Positions 1 through 5,636 of a DNA stretch of 9,138 bases are shown here, piece after piece. Both the position numbers and the translations under genes were made by a program. Below the pieces are notes generated by a model, which was not told the origin of the DNA, did not search any database, and saw only the letters and a list, made by a program, of their open reading frames with translations. The DNA comes from Thermodesulfobacteriota bacterium (lineage in GTDB: Bacteria; Desulfobacterota; Thermodesulfobacteria; Thermodesulfobacteriales; Thermodesulfatatoraceae). Position 1 is the stretch's first letter. Every line of letters begins with the position of its first letter. The DNA lies in NCBI GenBank assembly GCA_013154385.1, contig JAADCO010000046.1, positions 1 to 9,138 of the forward strand, in the 5' to 3' direction.

Positions 1-289
1 CCGTGGCCGGGCCGATGCCGAGCTTGACGCCGGGAAAGAGCTCCTTGACCGCCTGGGCCAGCACGTGCGCTGCGGAATGACGAAGGAGCTCGAGGGCTTC
101 GGGGTCCTCGGCGGTGAGGGGAACCAACTCACCGTCTTCTGAAAGAGGGGTCTCGAGATCCACCAGTTGGCCGTTGAACTTGGCCCCGACGATGTCCTTC
201 CGTTCCAGGTCCTTCAGGATTTCACCGACTTTGGTCCCTTTCGGAAACGCCTTCTCCTCTCCACCGGGTAAGAGGATCCTGATTTCCAC
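1..289 (-). CDS. thrS: Threonyl-tRNA synthetase, N-terminal part (cut by window edge)
   Basis: This is the first 96 codons of a leftward gene that runs off the left edge. The enzyme charges tRNA-Thr with threonine in the cytoplasm. Residues 1 to about 60 form a TGS domain (starts MEIRILLPGGEEKAFPKG). They are followed by the start of the editing domain, with HSAAHVLAQAV at 71-81; H71 and H75 match the HxxxH metal/editing motif of bacterial ThrRS, and FPGVKLGIGP follows as in the family. I chose the GTG at 289 because GAGGAGGGAAA lies directly upstream and the TGS domain begins there; no ATG in this frame fits better. The gene lies downstream of tRNA-Val on the same strand, but a strong terminator separates them, so it probably has its own promoter in 290-352; I could not identify it. 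Identity is secure; only the catalytic core is out of view. Confidence 0.95.
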   Translation of the reverse strand, partial: MEIRILLPGGEEKAFPKGTKVGEILKDLERKDIVGAKFNGQLVDLETPLSEDGELVPLTAEDPEALELLRHSAAHVLAQAVKELFPGVKLGIGPAT

Positions 290-352
290 TTTCCCTCCTC
301 GCTAGTCCACTGATCGGCCACCGAGAGAAAGGAAGCAAACTCTCTTGGGGCC

Positions 353-399
353 ATAAAATTAAAAGGCATCTTTTGGGCTCATCACCCAAAGATGCCTTT
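353..399 (-). terminator. Rho-independent terminator of tRNA-Val
   Basis: On the minus strand a long near-perfect hairpin (arms at 385-399 and 362-377, with one bulged base, around a 7-base loop) is followed by TTTTAATTTTA. The plus-strand arms read AAAGGCATCTTTTGGG and CCCAAAGATGCCTTT. It starts about 8 bases after the CCA end of tRNA-Val, so it ends that short transcript and insulates thrS from it. Confidence 0.88.
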
Positions 400-406
400 A
401 CCTTCG

Positions 407-481
407 TGGTAGGCGCGGGCGGGATCGAACCGCCGACCTCTTGCGCGTCAAGCAAGCGCTCTCCCACTGAGCTACGCGCCT
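407..481 (-). tRNA. tRNA-Val (anticodon GAC)
   Basis: A full cloverleaf of 75 bases can be folded by hand. The acceptor stem AGGCGCG pairs with CGCGCCT in all 7 positions. The D arm uses GCTC/GAGC, the anticodon stem is CTTGC/GCAAG with loop TTGACGC, and the T arm is GGCGG-TTCGATC-CCGCC. The discriminator is A and the 3' CCA is encoded. Anticodon GAC reads valine codons GUC and GUU. It is a single-gene unit, with a terminator just downstream and a TTGACA box upstream. Confidence 0.97.
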
Positions 482-521
482 ACGGTAAATCTATAGAATG
501 ACTATCAACCTTTAAAATCCT

Positions 522-527
522 TGTCAA
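522..527 (-). promoter_or_regulatory. Probable -35 box for tRNA-Val
   Basis: The minus strand carries a perfect TTGACA about 40 bases upstream of the mature tRNA 5' end. The best-spaced -10 is only a weak TAGTCA/AGTCAT; the better TATAGA lies too far away (26 bases). Position relative to the tRNA supports a promoter here, but the -10 assignment is uncertain. Confidence 0.45.
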
Positions 528-631
528 GAAGCTCTGACAAACTCTTCTGCGCCTTCCCCGGCCGGCCTCCCGAGAATTTTCTAGACGGAAGCAGACGAAA
601 GGTCTAGAAGAAAAGGAGAAAGACCGAAAAA

Positions 632-639
632 GGGGGTGA
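632..639 (+). promoter_or_regulatory. Ribosome binding site that selects the TTG start
   Basis: GGGGGTGA resembles the GGAGGTGA core complementary to 16S rRNA. It ends with good spacing before TTG at 644, but sits about 16 bases from the alternative ATG at 653, so it favours the TTG. Confidence 0.6.
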
Positions 640-643
640 AATC

Positions 644-1492
644 TTGGAAAACATGGAGTGTTTGTACCTGCCCTGGCCCCTGGACACCGGAGCCGGCCAA
701 GAAGGGGTCTTCCTCCCGGGGAGCAACGTGGTTTACGACTTCCACGGCGACCCCTGCCGGGCCGAGCTCACCATCGTCATGGAAGGCAACCAGTTCATGG
801 TCATCCCCGAAGTGATAGAGGCCTTCGGCCAAGAAGTGGGACGCAAGGTCGAGGTCTTCTACGTCACCCTGCCCCCGCCTCGTTTTCGTCCGGTGCTAGA
901 AGGAAAGCCTCTGGCCGTCGGAAACCTCGTGCTCCATCTCGAGCCGGAGATCGTCATGGCCCCGCCGGAGTTCATGGCCAAGGTGGAAGAGAAGGTCGTT
1001 TCCCCGGAGACCTTCATGGAAAACCGCGGGGTGGTCCTGGTGGTAAAGAGGGGAAACCCCAAAGGGATCAAAGGCCCGGAAGACCTCCTGCGGGAAGACG
1101 TAAGGATCGCCATCTCCAACCCGAAGACCGAAGTCAACTCCTTCAAGAGCTACATCGAGGCCCTTTCCCACGTTCCGGGGCTCAAAGAAAAGATCGAAAA
1201 GGAGGCCCTAAAGAGCCAGGTCATCCATCATCGCGAGGTCCCGGCGATGGTCTATCACGACCTGGCGGACGTGGCCCCGCTCTATTTCCACTTCGCCTAC
1301 TACTATCAGAACCCGCGCTTCTTTCCCGAACCGCTCTTCGACTATATAACCTTTCCCGAGGGGGAGACCGCGCGCAGCCGATACCAGGTAGCCCTGCGGA
1401 AGGGTGCGGAGGACCATCCCTTGGCCAGAGCGTGGAAAGACTTTCTCCTGACCGAAAAGGTGAAAGAGATCTATGCCCGTCACGGGTTTTGA
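644..1492 (+). CDS. ModA-like substrate-binding-fold protein without signal peptide
   Basis: This 282-residue protein resembles the molybdate/tungstate-binding proteins of ABC importers (SBP_bac_11 / type 2 periplasmic binding fold). Family-like features are AELTIVMEGNQFMVIPEVIEAF (about 40-61) as the first strand and helix, KRGNPKGIKGPEDLLREDVR (135-154) followed by AISNPKTEV at the domain crossover, and WKDFLLTEKVKEIYARHGF (264-282), which matches the usual ModA C-terminus. Unlike ModA it has no hydrophobic signal peptide or lipobox; the first 40 residues are a hydrophilic extension containing VFLPGSNVVYDFHGDP, so the protein is predicted to be cytoplasmic. The TTG start is preferred from the ribosome site; ATG at 653 would remove three residues. 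No modB or modC permease genes adjoin it. The ligand is unknown: an oxyanion sensor, chaperone or storage role is inference. An aldehyde oxidoreductase of the tungsten family lies about 6 kb away. Confidence 0.75.
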   Translation: MENMECLYLPWPLDTGAGQEGVFLPGSNVVYDFHGDPCRAELTIVMEGNQFMVIPEVIEAFGQEVGRKVEVFYVTLPPPRFRPVLEGKPLAVGNLVLHLEPEIVMAPPEFMAKVEEKVVSPETFMENRGVVLVVKRGNPKGIKGPEDLLREDVRIAISNPKTEVNSFKSYIEALSHVPGLKEKIEKEALKSQVIHHREVPAMVYHDLADVAPLYFHFAYYYQNPRFFPEPLFDYITFPEGETARSRYQVALRKGAEDHPLARAWKDFLLTEKVKEIYARHGF

Positions 1493-1558
1493 AAATTTTT
1501 CACAAATGGGTTTTGGTCGGCAGAAATTGATGTTAGGAAACAATGCTCAAGAAAAGAT

Positions 1559-1590
1559 CGCCGGAAGGCGCAGGACAGCAAGTTTTTATT
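1559..1590 (+). terminator. Weak possible terminator after the ModA-like gene
   Basis: A short stem CGCC-GGAA-GGCG (1559-1570) is followed, some 12 bases later, by a T-rich run AGTTTTTATTTTC. The stem is only four pairs and the spacing is poor, so this is a weak candidate; the rest of 1493-1600 shows no gene. Confidence 0.25.
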
Positions 1591-1601
1591 TTCACAATCG
1601 C

Positions 1602-1629
1602 TTGACAGCCCTGATTTTGGGCTTTAAAT
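1602..1629 (+). promoter_or_regulatory. Sigma70-type promoter of the YdcH-ilvBN operon
   Basis: A perfect TTGACA (1602-1607) is followed after 16 bases by TTAAAT (1624-1629), a four-of-six match to TATAAT. Transcription would start near 1636, giving a short leader of about 22 bases before the start codon at 1658, too short for an attenuator. The spacer contains an inverted repeat AGCCC-N7-GGGCT (1607-1623) that could be an operator. Confidence 0.65.
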
Positions 1630-1646
1630 GACCAATTCCACATCTG

Positions 1647-1654
1647 AAGGAGGT
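1647..1654 (+). promoter_or_regulatory. Strong ribosome binding site that sets the YdcH-like start
   Basis: AAGGAGGT lies three bases before ATG at 1658. A longer in-frame ATG at 1628 has no such site and would fall inside the promoter, so 1658 is the start. Confidence 0.85.
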
Positions 1655-1657
1655 CCT

Positions 1658-1891
1658 ATGGATAAAGATAAGGAATTGATTGCCAAGTATGCGGCTCAGG
1701 ACGAAGAGCTCCGTCAACTGGTCGAGGAACATCGCGCCCTCGATCAGAAGCTCGAAGAGTTCCACCGCCGTCCTTATCTCACCACCGAAGAGGAAATCGA
1801 AAAGAAGAGGATTCAATTCCAAAAGCTGGCCTTAAAAGACAAGATTATGGCCATCGTGGAAAAATACCGTCAGGAGGAGGGCAAGGAGTAG
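1658..1891 (+). CDS. YdcH / DUF465 family small helical protein
   Basis: This is a 77-residue, highly charged protein predicted to be a helical hairpin. It begins MDKDKELIAKYAAQDEELRQ, then LVEEHRALDQKLEEFHRRPYL (21-41), TTEEEIEKKRIQFQKLALKD (42-61) and a short helix to the end. The pattern HRxLDxxLEEFxxRPYLTxEEExEKKRxxxxKLALKDKI is that of the YdcH/DUF465 family, whose function is not established. There are no cysteines, signal peptide or membrane segment. It is the first gene of the transcript from the promoter at 1602-1629, and its TAG stop shares a base with the GTG of ilvB, so translation of the two is probably coupled. Whether it acts on acetolactate synthase is unknown; the genomic link is the only hint. 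Confidence 0.85.
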   Translation: MDKDKELIAKYAAQDEELRQLVEEHRALDQKLEEFHRRPYLTTEEEIEKKRIQFQKLALKDKIMAIVEKYRQEEGKE

Positions 1892-3594
1892 TGGCTACCA
1901 AAATGACTGGCGCACAGATCATCGTGGAGGCCCTCAAGAGAGAGGGTGTGGACATCATCTTCGGGTATCCCGGCGGGGCGGTGATCGACATCTACGACGA
2001 ACTCTACCGCACGCCGGAGATCAAACACGTGCTCGTCAGGCACGAGCAGGGAGCGACCCACGCGGCAGACGGGCTGGCACGCTCCACGGGCAAAGTAGGA
2101 GTCTGTCTGGTGACCTCCGGTCCCGGGGCCACGAACACCGTCACCGGGATCGCTACGGCCTACATGGATTCCATCCCCTTGGTGGTGCTCACCGGCCAGG
2201 TGCCCACCAAGCTCATCGGAAACGACGCCTTCCAGGAAGTAGACATCACCGGCATCACGCGTCCGTGCACCAAGCACAACTTCCTGGTCAAGCGCGTCGA
2301 AGACCTCGCCTGGACGCTCAAGGCGGCCTTCCACATCGCCCGCACCGGGCGTCCGGGGCCGGTCTTGGTGGATCTTCCCAAAGACGTCCAGCAGGCCAAG
2401 ACGGAATTCGTCTGGCCGGAGGAGATCAAGCTCCGCAGCTACAATCCGGTCTACGAACCGCATCGCAAGCAGGTCGAGAAGGCCTACCGCCTGCTTGAGG
2501 CCTCAACCAGGCCGGTGCTCCTCGTGGGCGGCGGCGTGATCTCTTCCGGGGCGCACGAGGAGGTGCGCGAACTGGCCGAGCTCCTCCATCTCCCCGTCAC
2601 CATGACGCTCATGGGGCTCGGTGGGTTCCCCGGCACCCACGAGTATTCCCTGGGGATGCTCGGGATGCACGGCACCTACTACGCCAACATGGCCGTGGCC
2701 AACAGCGACCTCATCATTGCCGTTGGCGCCCGGTTCGACGATCGGGTCACGGGTAAGGTGGACGCCTTTGCCCCCATGGCCAAGATCGTCCACATAGACA
2801 TTGACCCCACCTCCATCCAGAAAAACGTCCGGGTGGACGTGCCCATCGTGGGTGACTGCAAGCGCGCCCTCGCGCGGTTGCTCGAAGTCATCCGCGAAGT
2901 GGGCCGCCCGGCCAAGCTCTGGAAGGAGCAGTTCAAAGAATGGTGGGAACAGATCGACATCTGGAAGAGGCGTTATCCGCTTTCCTACAAACAGGATAGC
3001 GAACATATCAAACCCCAGTTCGTCATCGAGAAGCTCTACGAGCTGACCAAGGGTGAGGCCATCGTGGCCACGGAGGTGGGCCAGAACCAGATGTGGACGG
3101 CCCAGTTCTACAAGTTCGACCGTCCTCGCACCCTGCTGTCTTCCGGAGGACTGGGCACCATGGGTTACGGGTTCCCGGCTTCCATCGGGGCCCAGATGGC
3201 CCATCCGGACAAGCTCGTGCTCGACATCGCCGGAGACGGCTCCATCCAGATGAACATCCAGGAAATGGCCACCGCGATGGACCAAAAGCTCCCCATCAAG
3301 GTCATCATCCTGAACAACGGCTATCTGGGCATGGTGCGCCAGTGGCAGGAGCTCTTCTACGACCGGCGCTATTCGGCGGTGCAGTTCGCCACCATCCCGG
3401 ACTTCGTCAAGCTGGCCGACGCTTACGGGGCCGTAGGTCTTCGGGCCACCAAACCCGAGGAGGTGGAACCCGTGCTCAAGAAGGCCCTGGAGACCAACAG
3501 CCTCGTGCTGGTGGACATCCACATCGCCCCTGAAGAAGGCGTCTTCCCCATGGTCCCCGCTGGGCGGGCGACAACGGAAATGATCCTGGTGTAA
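1891..3594 (+). CDS. ilvB: Acetolactate synthase (AHAS) large catalytic subunit
   Basis: This 567-residue enzyme uses thiamine diphosphate (ThDP) to condense two pyruvates to acetolactate, or pyruvate with 2-ketobutyrate, the first common step to valine, leucine and isoleucine. The N-terminal ThDP-binding domain has FGYPGGAVIDIYDELY (24-39) and RHEQGATHAADG (50-61), where E52 is the catalytic glutamate. The central FAD/DHS-like domain spans about 190-340. The C-terminal domain carries the ThDP metal motif from GDGS (448-451) to NN (475-476), then GYLGMVRQWQELFY, in which W485 is the conserved tryptophan known as a herbicide-contact site. The length is normal and the gene is complete. The GTG at 1891 overlaps the preceding stop; an ATG at 1903 is a possible alternative that would lose four residues. 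ilvN follows after 12 bases. No ilvC is present in the window. Catabolic ALS is unlikely given the paired ilvN. Confidence 0.96.
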   Translation: MATKMTGAQIIVEALKREGVDIIFGYPGGAVIDIYDELYRTPEIKHVLVRHEQGATHAADGLARSTGKVGVCLVTSGPGATNTVTGIATAYMDSIPLVVLTGQVPTKLIGNDAFQEVDITGITRPCTKHNFLVKRVEDLAWTLKAAFHIARTGRPGPVLVDLPKDVQQAKTEFVWPEEIKLRSYNPVYEPHRKQVEKAYRLLEASTRPVLLVGGGVISSGAHEEVRELAELLHLPVTMTLMGLGGFPGTHEYSLGMLGMHGTYYANMAVANSDLIIAVGARFDDRVTGKVDAFAPMAKIVHIDIDPTSIQKNVRVDVPIVGDCKRALARLLEVIREVGRPAKLWKEQFKEWWEQIDIWKRRYPLSYKQDSEHIKPQFVIEKLYELTKGEAIVATEVGQNQMWTAQFYKFDRPRTLLSSGGLGTMGYGFPASIGAQMAHPDKLVLDIAGDGSIQMNIQEMATAMDQKLPIKVIILNNGYLGMVRQWQELFYDRRYSAVQFATIPDFVKLADAYGAVGLRATKPEEVEPVLKKALETNSLVLVDIHIAPEEGVFPMVPAGRATTEMILV

Positions 3595-3606
3595 AGGAGA
3601 GAAGCT

Positions 3607-4101
3607 ATGGAGAAGAAACACACCCTATCGGTTCTCGTGGAAAACACCCCCGGGGCTTTGGCCCGCATCGTCGGGCTCTTCTCCGGGCGCGGATTCAACA
3701 TCGACAGCCTCTGCGTGGCCGAGACCTTGGACCCCACGCTCTCCCATCTCACCTTGGTCACCCATGGGGACGACATGATCATCGAGCAGATCATCAAGCA
3801 GCTCCGTCGTCTGATAGACGTCTACAAGGTGGTGGACGTGACCGAGGAGGGAGAGTTCGTCGAGCGGGAAATGGCCCTGATCAAGGTCCGCGCCGAAAAG
3901 GAGACCCGGGCCGAAGTCCTCCGGATGTGCGATATCTTCCGTTGCAAGGTCGTAGACGTAAGCCCCAAGACCTACACCGTAGAGGTCACGGGCACGGAGA
4001 GCAAGATCGAGGCGGTCATCGAGCTCTTGCGTCCTTTGGGCATCAAGGAACTCGTGCGCACGGGCCTGGTGGCCATGCGGCGAGAGAAAAAGACCCTTTA
4101 G
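3607..4101 (+). CDS. ilvN: Acetolactate synthase small regulatory subunit
   Basis: This 164-residue regulatory subunit binds the large subunit, raises its activity and confers feedback inhibition by valine. Residues 4 to about 78 form an ACT domain (LSVLVENTPGALARIVGLFSGRGFNIDSL); N13, G16 and N31 occupy positions matching the valine-site residues N11, G14 and N29 of E. coli IlvH, so valine sensitivity is expected. Residues about 84-158 form the C-terminal ALS small-subunit domain (MALIKVRAEKETRAEVL... and IEAVIELLRPLGIKELVRTGLVAMRRE). AAGGAGA lies six bases before the ATG, twelve bases after the ilvB stop, so both are on one transcript. Length and domain order are typical of IlvH/IlvN type proteins. 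A gene on the opposite strand ends 18 bases downstream. Confidence 0.96.
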   Translation: MEKKHTLSVLVENTPGALARIVGLFSGRGFNIDSLCVAETLDPTLSHLTLVTHGDDMIIEQIIKQLRRLIDVYKVVDVTEEGEFVEREMALIKVRAEKETRAEVLRMCDIFRCKVVDVSPKTYTVEVTGTESKIEAVIELLRPLGIKELVRTGLVAMRREKKTL

Positions 4102-4111
4102 AGTCCGTCAC

Positions 4112-4134
4112 GGGAGGGCCTAGGAGGCCCTCCC
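4112..4134. terminator. GC-rich hairpin between convergent ilvN and the hybrid kinase gene
   Basis: A perfect 9-pair stem (GGGAGGGCC at 4112-4120 with GGCCCTCCC at 4126-4134) encloses a five-base loop TAGGA. It lies 10 bases after the ilvN stop and contains the last codons and the stop of the opposite gene. Only a poor T run (TCCTTCC) follows on the plus strand and none on the minus strand, so termination strength is uncertain. The stop codon of the kinase gene (4120-4122, minus) spans the stem-loop junction. Confidence 0.6.
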
Positions 4135-5634
4135 TCCTTCCACGAGGGGCTCCTCCGCCCCCAATAGCTCCGTCACCAATTCGTGCAAATCCTTGAGTGA
4201 AAACGGTTTCCTGATGAATTTGAGCCGCGGAAGGTCGGCTACGTCCGGTTTTTCCTCTCCGGAACAAAGGATGACCGGGACCTCCGGATTCTCCCGCCTG
4301 ATCTCCCGCAACAGGGCGTCACCGGTGATGTTCGGGAGATAGAAGTCCGAGATCACCAGAACGATGTCTTCGTGTTTTCGGAAGAGTTCGAGGGCCTCCC
4401 GCGCCGAAGAGGCGGTGAGCACCTCAAAGCCCTGGGCCTCGAAAAACTGTTTTAACAGCTCGAGGATGGTGAACTCGTCGTCCACGAGGAGCACCCTTCC
4501 CGGCCCGCTCCTTCTGGCGGAAGCCTCGGCCACCCCGGGCACGAAGGGGCTTTCCTCGGGCACCGCGTCGGCCAGGGGCAGGCGGACCTCAAAGCGCGCG
4601 CCCTTCCCGGGGGCGCTCTCCACCTCGATCTCGCCGCCGGCCTCCTCGACGATGCTCTTCACGATGTTCAACCCGATGCCCACGCCCTCGGTGGAGGAGT
4701 AGAAGAGATCAAAGATCCGCTCTCTTTCGCCTTCCTCAAGACCGGGGCCGTCATCCTCCACCACAAGGAAGACCCATTCCCCCTCTTCCGAAGCCCGGCG
4801 AAAGACCTCCACCTTGATGTGGCCCCTCTGTTCGCCGAGGGCCTCGATGGCGTTGGTCAGGAGATTGAAAAGGAGGCGATGGATCTTTCCGGGGTGCAAC
4901 CTGACCCAGAGGTGATCCCCCTTTATCTCGAGCTGAAAGTCTATGTGCAGGGGCACCGCGGCCCGCAGCAGGGGCTCGATGTTGGCCACTTCCTGGGCCA
5001 CGTCCACGGGTTTGTAGGGTTTCTGGTCCGGGTTGCAGAAGAGGGAGATCTGCTCCACCAGGGACCTCGACTGGTTGACGATCTCCCGGATGCGCTGAAG
5101 ATAGGAGACCACGCGCTCCGAGACCCGGCCCTGCTGGACCTCGAGCAGGCAGAGATCCACGTAGCCCAGGATGGGCGTGAGAAAGTTGTTGAAATCGTGG
5201 GCGATGCCCAGGGCCAGGAAGCCCAGGGTCTTGAGCCTCTGGTCCTCCTCTTTTTCCTTGAGTTCCCGGAGCTTCTGGCGGAAACGCAGGAAGAACTCGA
5301 GCCGCTTGAGGAGTTCGGCCTGATAGACCGGGTAATGGATGCAGTCGTCAAACCCCAGCTTGTAGAGGCCGTCAACCCGCACGCCGCTGCGCACCAGGGC
5401 GATGACGGGCAAAAAGAGCGGGCTCCTCTTCTTTAGGAGCAACACCTCCTCCAGCAGCTTTTTCGGGCCGCGCACGTCGAAGAGGACGACGTCCACCTCC
5501 GCGGCGGACCCCTCGGCGGGAAGTTCGGTAAAGACCCGGTAACCCTTCCCCTCGAGCAGATCCCTGAGGAGACGCAGATCCCCCTGGCGCGAAAGAAGGA
5601 GCAGTATGCCGGAAGTTCCCGACGCTCTTCTCAT
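4120..5634 (-). CDS. Soluble hybrid histidine kinase (degenerate receiver - HisKA - HATPase - receiver)
   Basis: This 504-residue protein is predicted to be cytoplasmic, with no membrane segment. Residues 9-118 look like a receiver domain lacking key residues. Residues about 132-200 are the dimerisation/phosphoacceptor region with GIAHDFNNFLTPILGY; H146 is the expected phosphorylated histidine. The ATPase domain covers about 245-356: N261 in LLTNAIEAL, EDDGPGL (293-299) and EGVGIGLNIVKSI (316-328). A linker leads to an intact receiver (379-493) with acidic pair D385/D386, phosphoacceptor D430 (VISDFYLP), S458 and K476 (RKPF). No output or HPt domain is present, so a partner must carry the signal on. 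The ATG at 5634 lies two bases after the stop of the KaiC-like gene. A longer in-frame reading would overlap that gene by over 130 bases and has no receiver-like sequence, so I rejected it. Co-transcription and translational coupling with the KaiC-like gene are likely. Confidence 0.92.
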   Translation of the reverse strand: MRRASGTSGILLLLSRQGDLRLLRDLLEGKGYRVFTELPAEGSAAEVDVVLFDVRGPKKLLEEVLLLKKRSPLFLPVIALVRSGVRVDGLYKLGFDDCIHYPVYQAELLKRLEFFLRFRQKLRELKEKEEDQRLKTLGFLALGIAHDFNNFLTPILGYVDLCLLEVQQGRVSERVVSYLQRIREIVNQSRSLVEQISLFCNPDQKPYKPVDVAQEVANIEPLLRAAVPLHIDFQLEIKGDHLWVRLHPGKIHRLLFNLLTNAIEALGEQRGHIKVEVFRRASEEGEWVFLVVEDDGPGLEEGERERIFDLFYSSTEGVGIGLNIVKSIVEEAGGEIEVESAPGKGARFEVRLPLADAVPEESPFVPGVAEASARRSGPGRVLLVDDEFTILELLKQFFEAQGFEVLTASSAREALELFRKHEDIVLVISDFYLPNITGDALLREIRRENPEVPVILCSGEEKPDVADLPRLKFIRKPFSLKDLHELVTELLGAEEPLVEGGRAS

Positions 5635-5636
5635 TA

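Larger units (their letters stand above)
482..643. other. Divergent intergenic spacer between tRNA-Val and the ModA-like gene
   Basis: I see no gene in these 162 bases. They must contain the promoters for leftward tRNA-Val and, probably, for the rightward ModA-like gene. Visible items are an inverted repeat TTGTCA-N8-TGACAA (521-540), a GGCCGGCC palindrome (560-567) and two TCTAGA hexamers (580-585 and 603-608). No convincing rightward -35/-10 pair was found. Confidence 0.5.

Noticed and set aside
540..643. Molybdenum cofactor (Moco) riboswitch ahead of the ModA-like gene
   Set aside because: Only a GCCTCCCG string (565-572) recalls that RNA; I could not fold the rest of the conserved structure. 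A covariance-model search (Rfam Moco_RNA) would settle it.
1542..1604. Short frame ATGCTCAAGAAAAG... as an ilv leader peptide
   Set aside because: The 17-residue peptide is not rich in Ile, Val or Leu, ends inside the -35 box of the operon promoter, and so would not be on the ilv transcript.
2503..3621. Minus-strand open frame of 372 codons opposite ilvB
   Set aside because: It is rich in His, Asp and Gly as expected of an antisense shadow, has no domain pattern, and ilvB is unambiguous.
1891..4101. T-box or branched-chain amino-acid attenuator control of ilvBN
   Set aside because: The leader between the predicted transcription start and the first gene is only about 22 bases, with no T-box or leader-peptide pattern.
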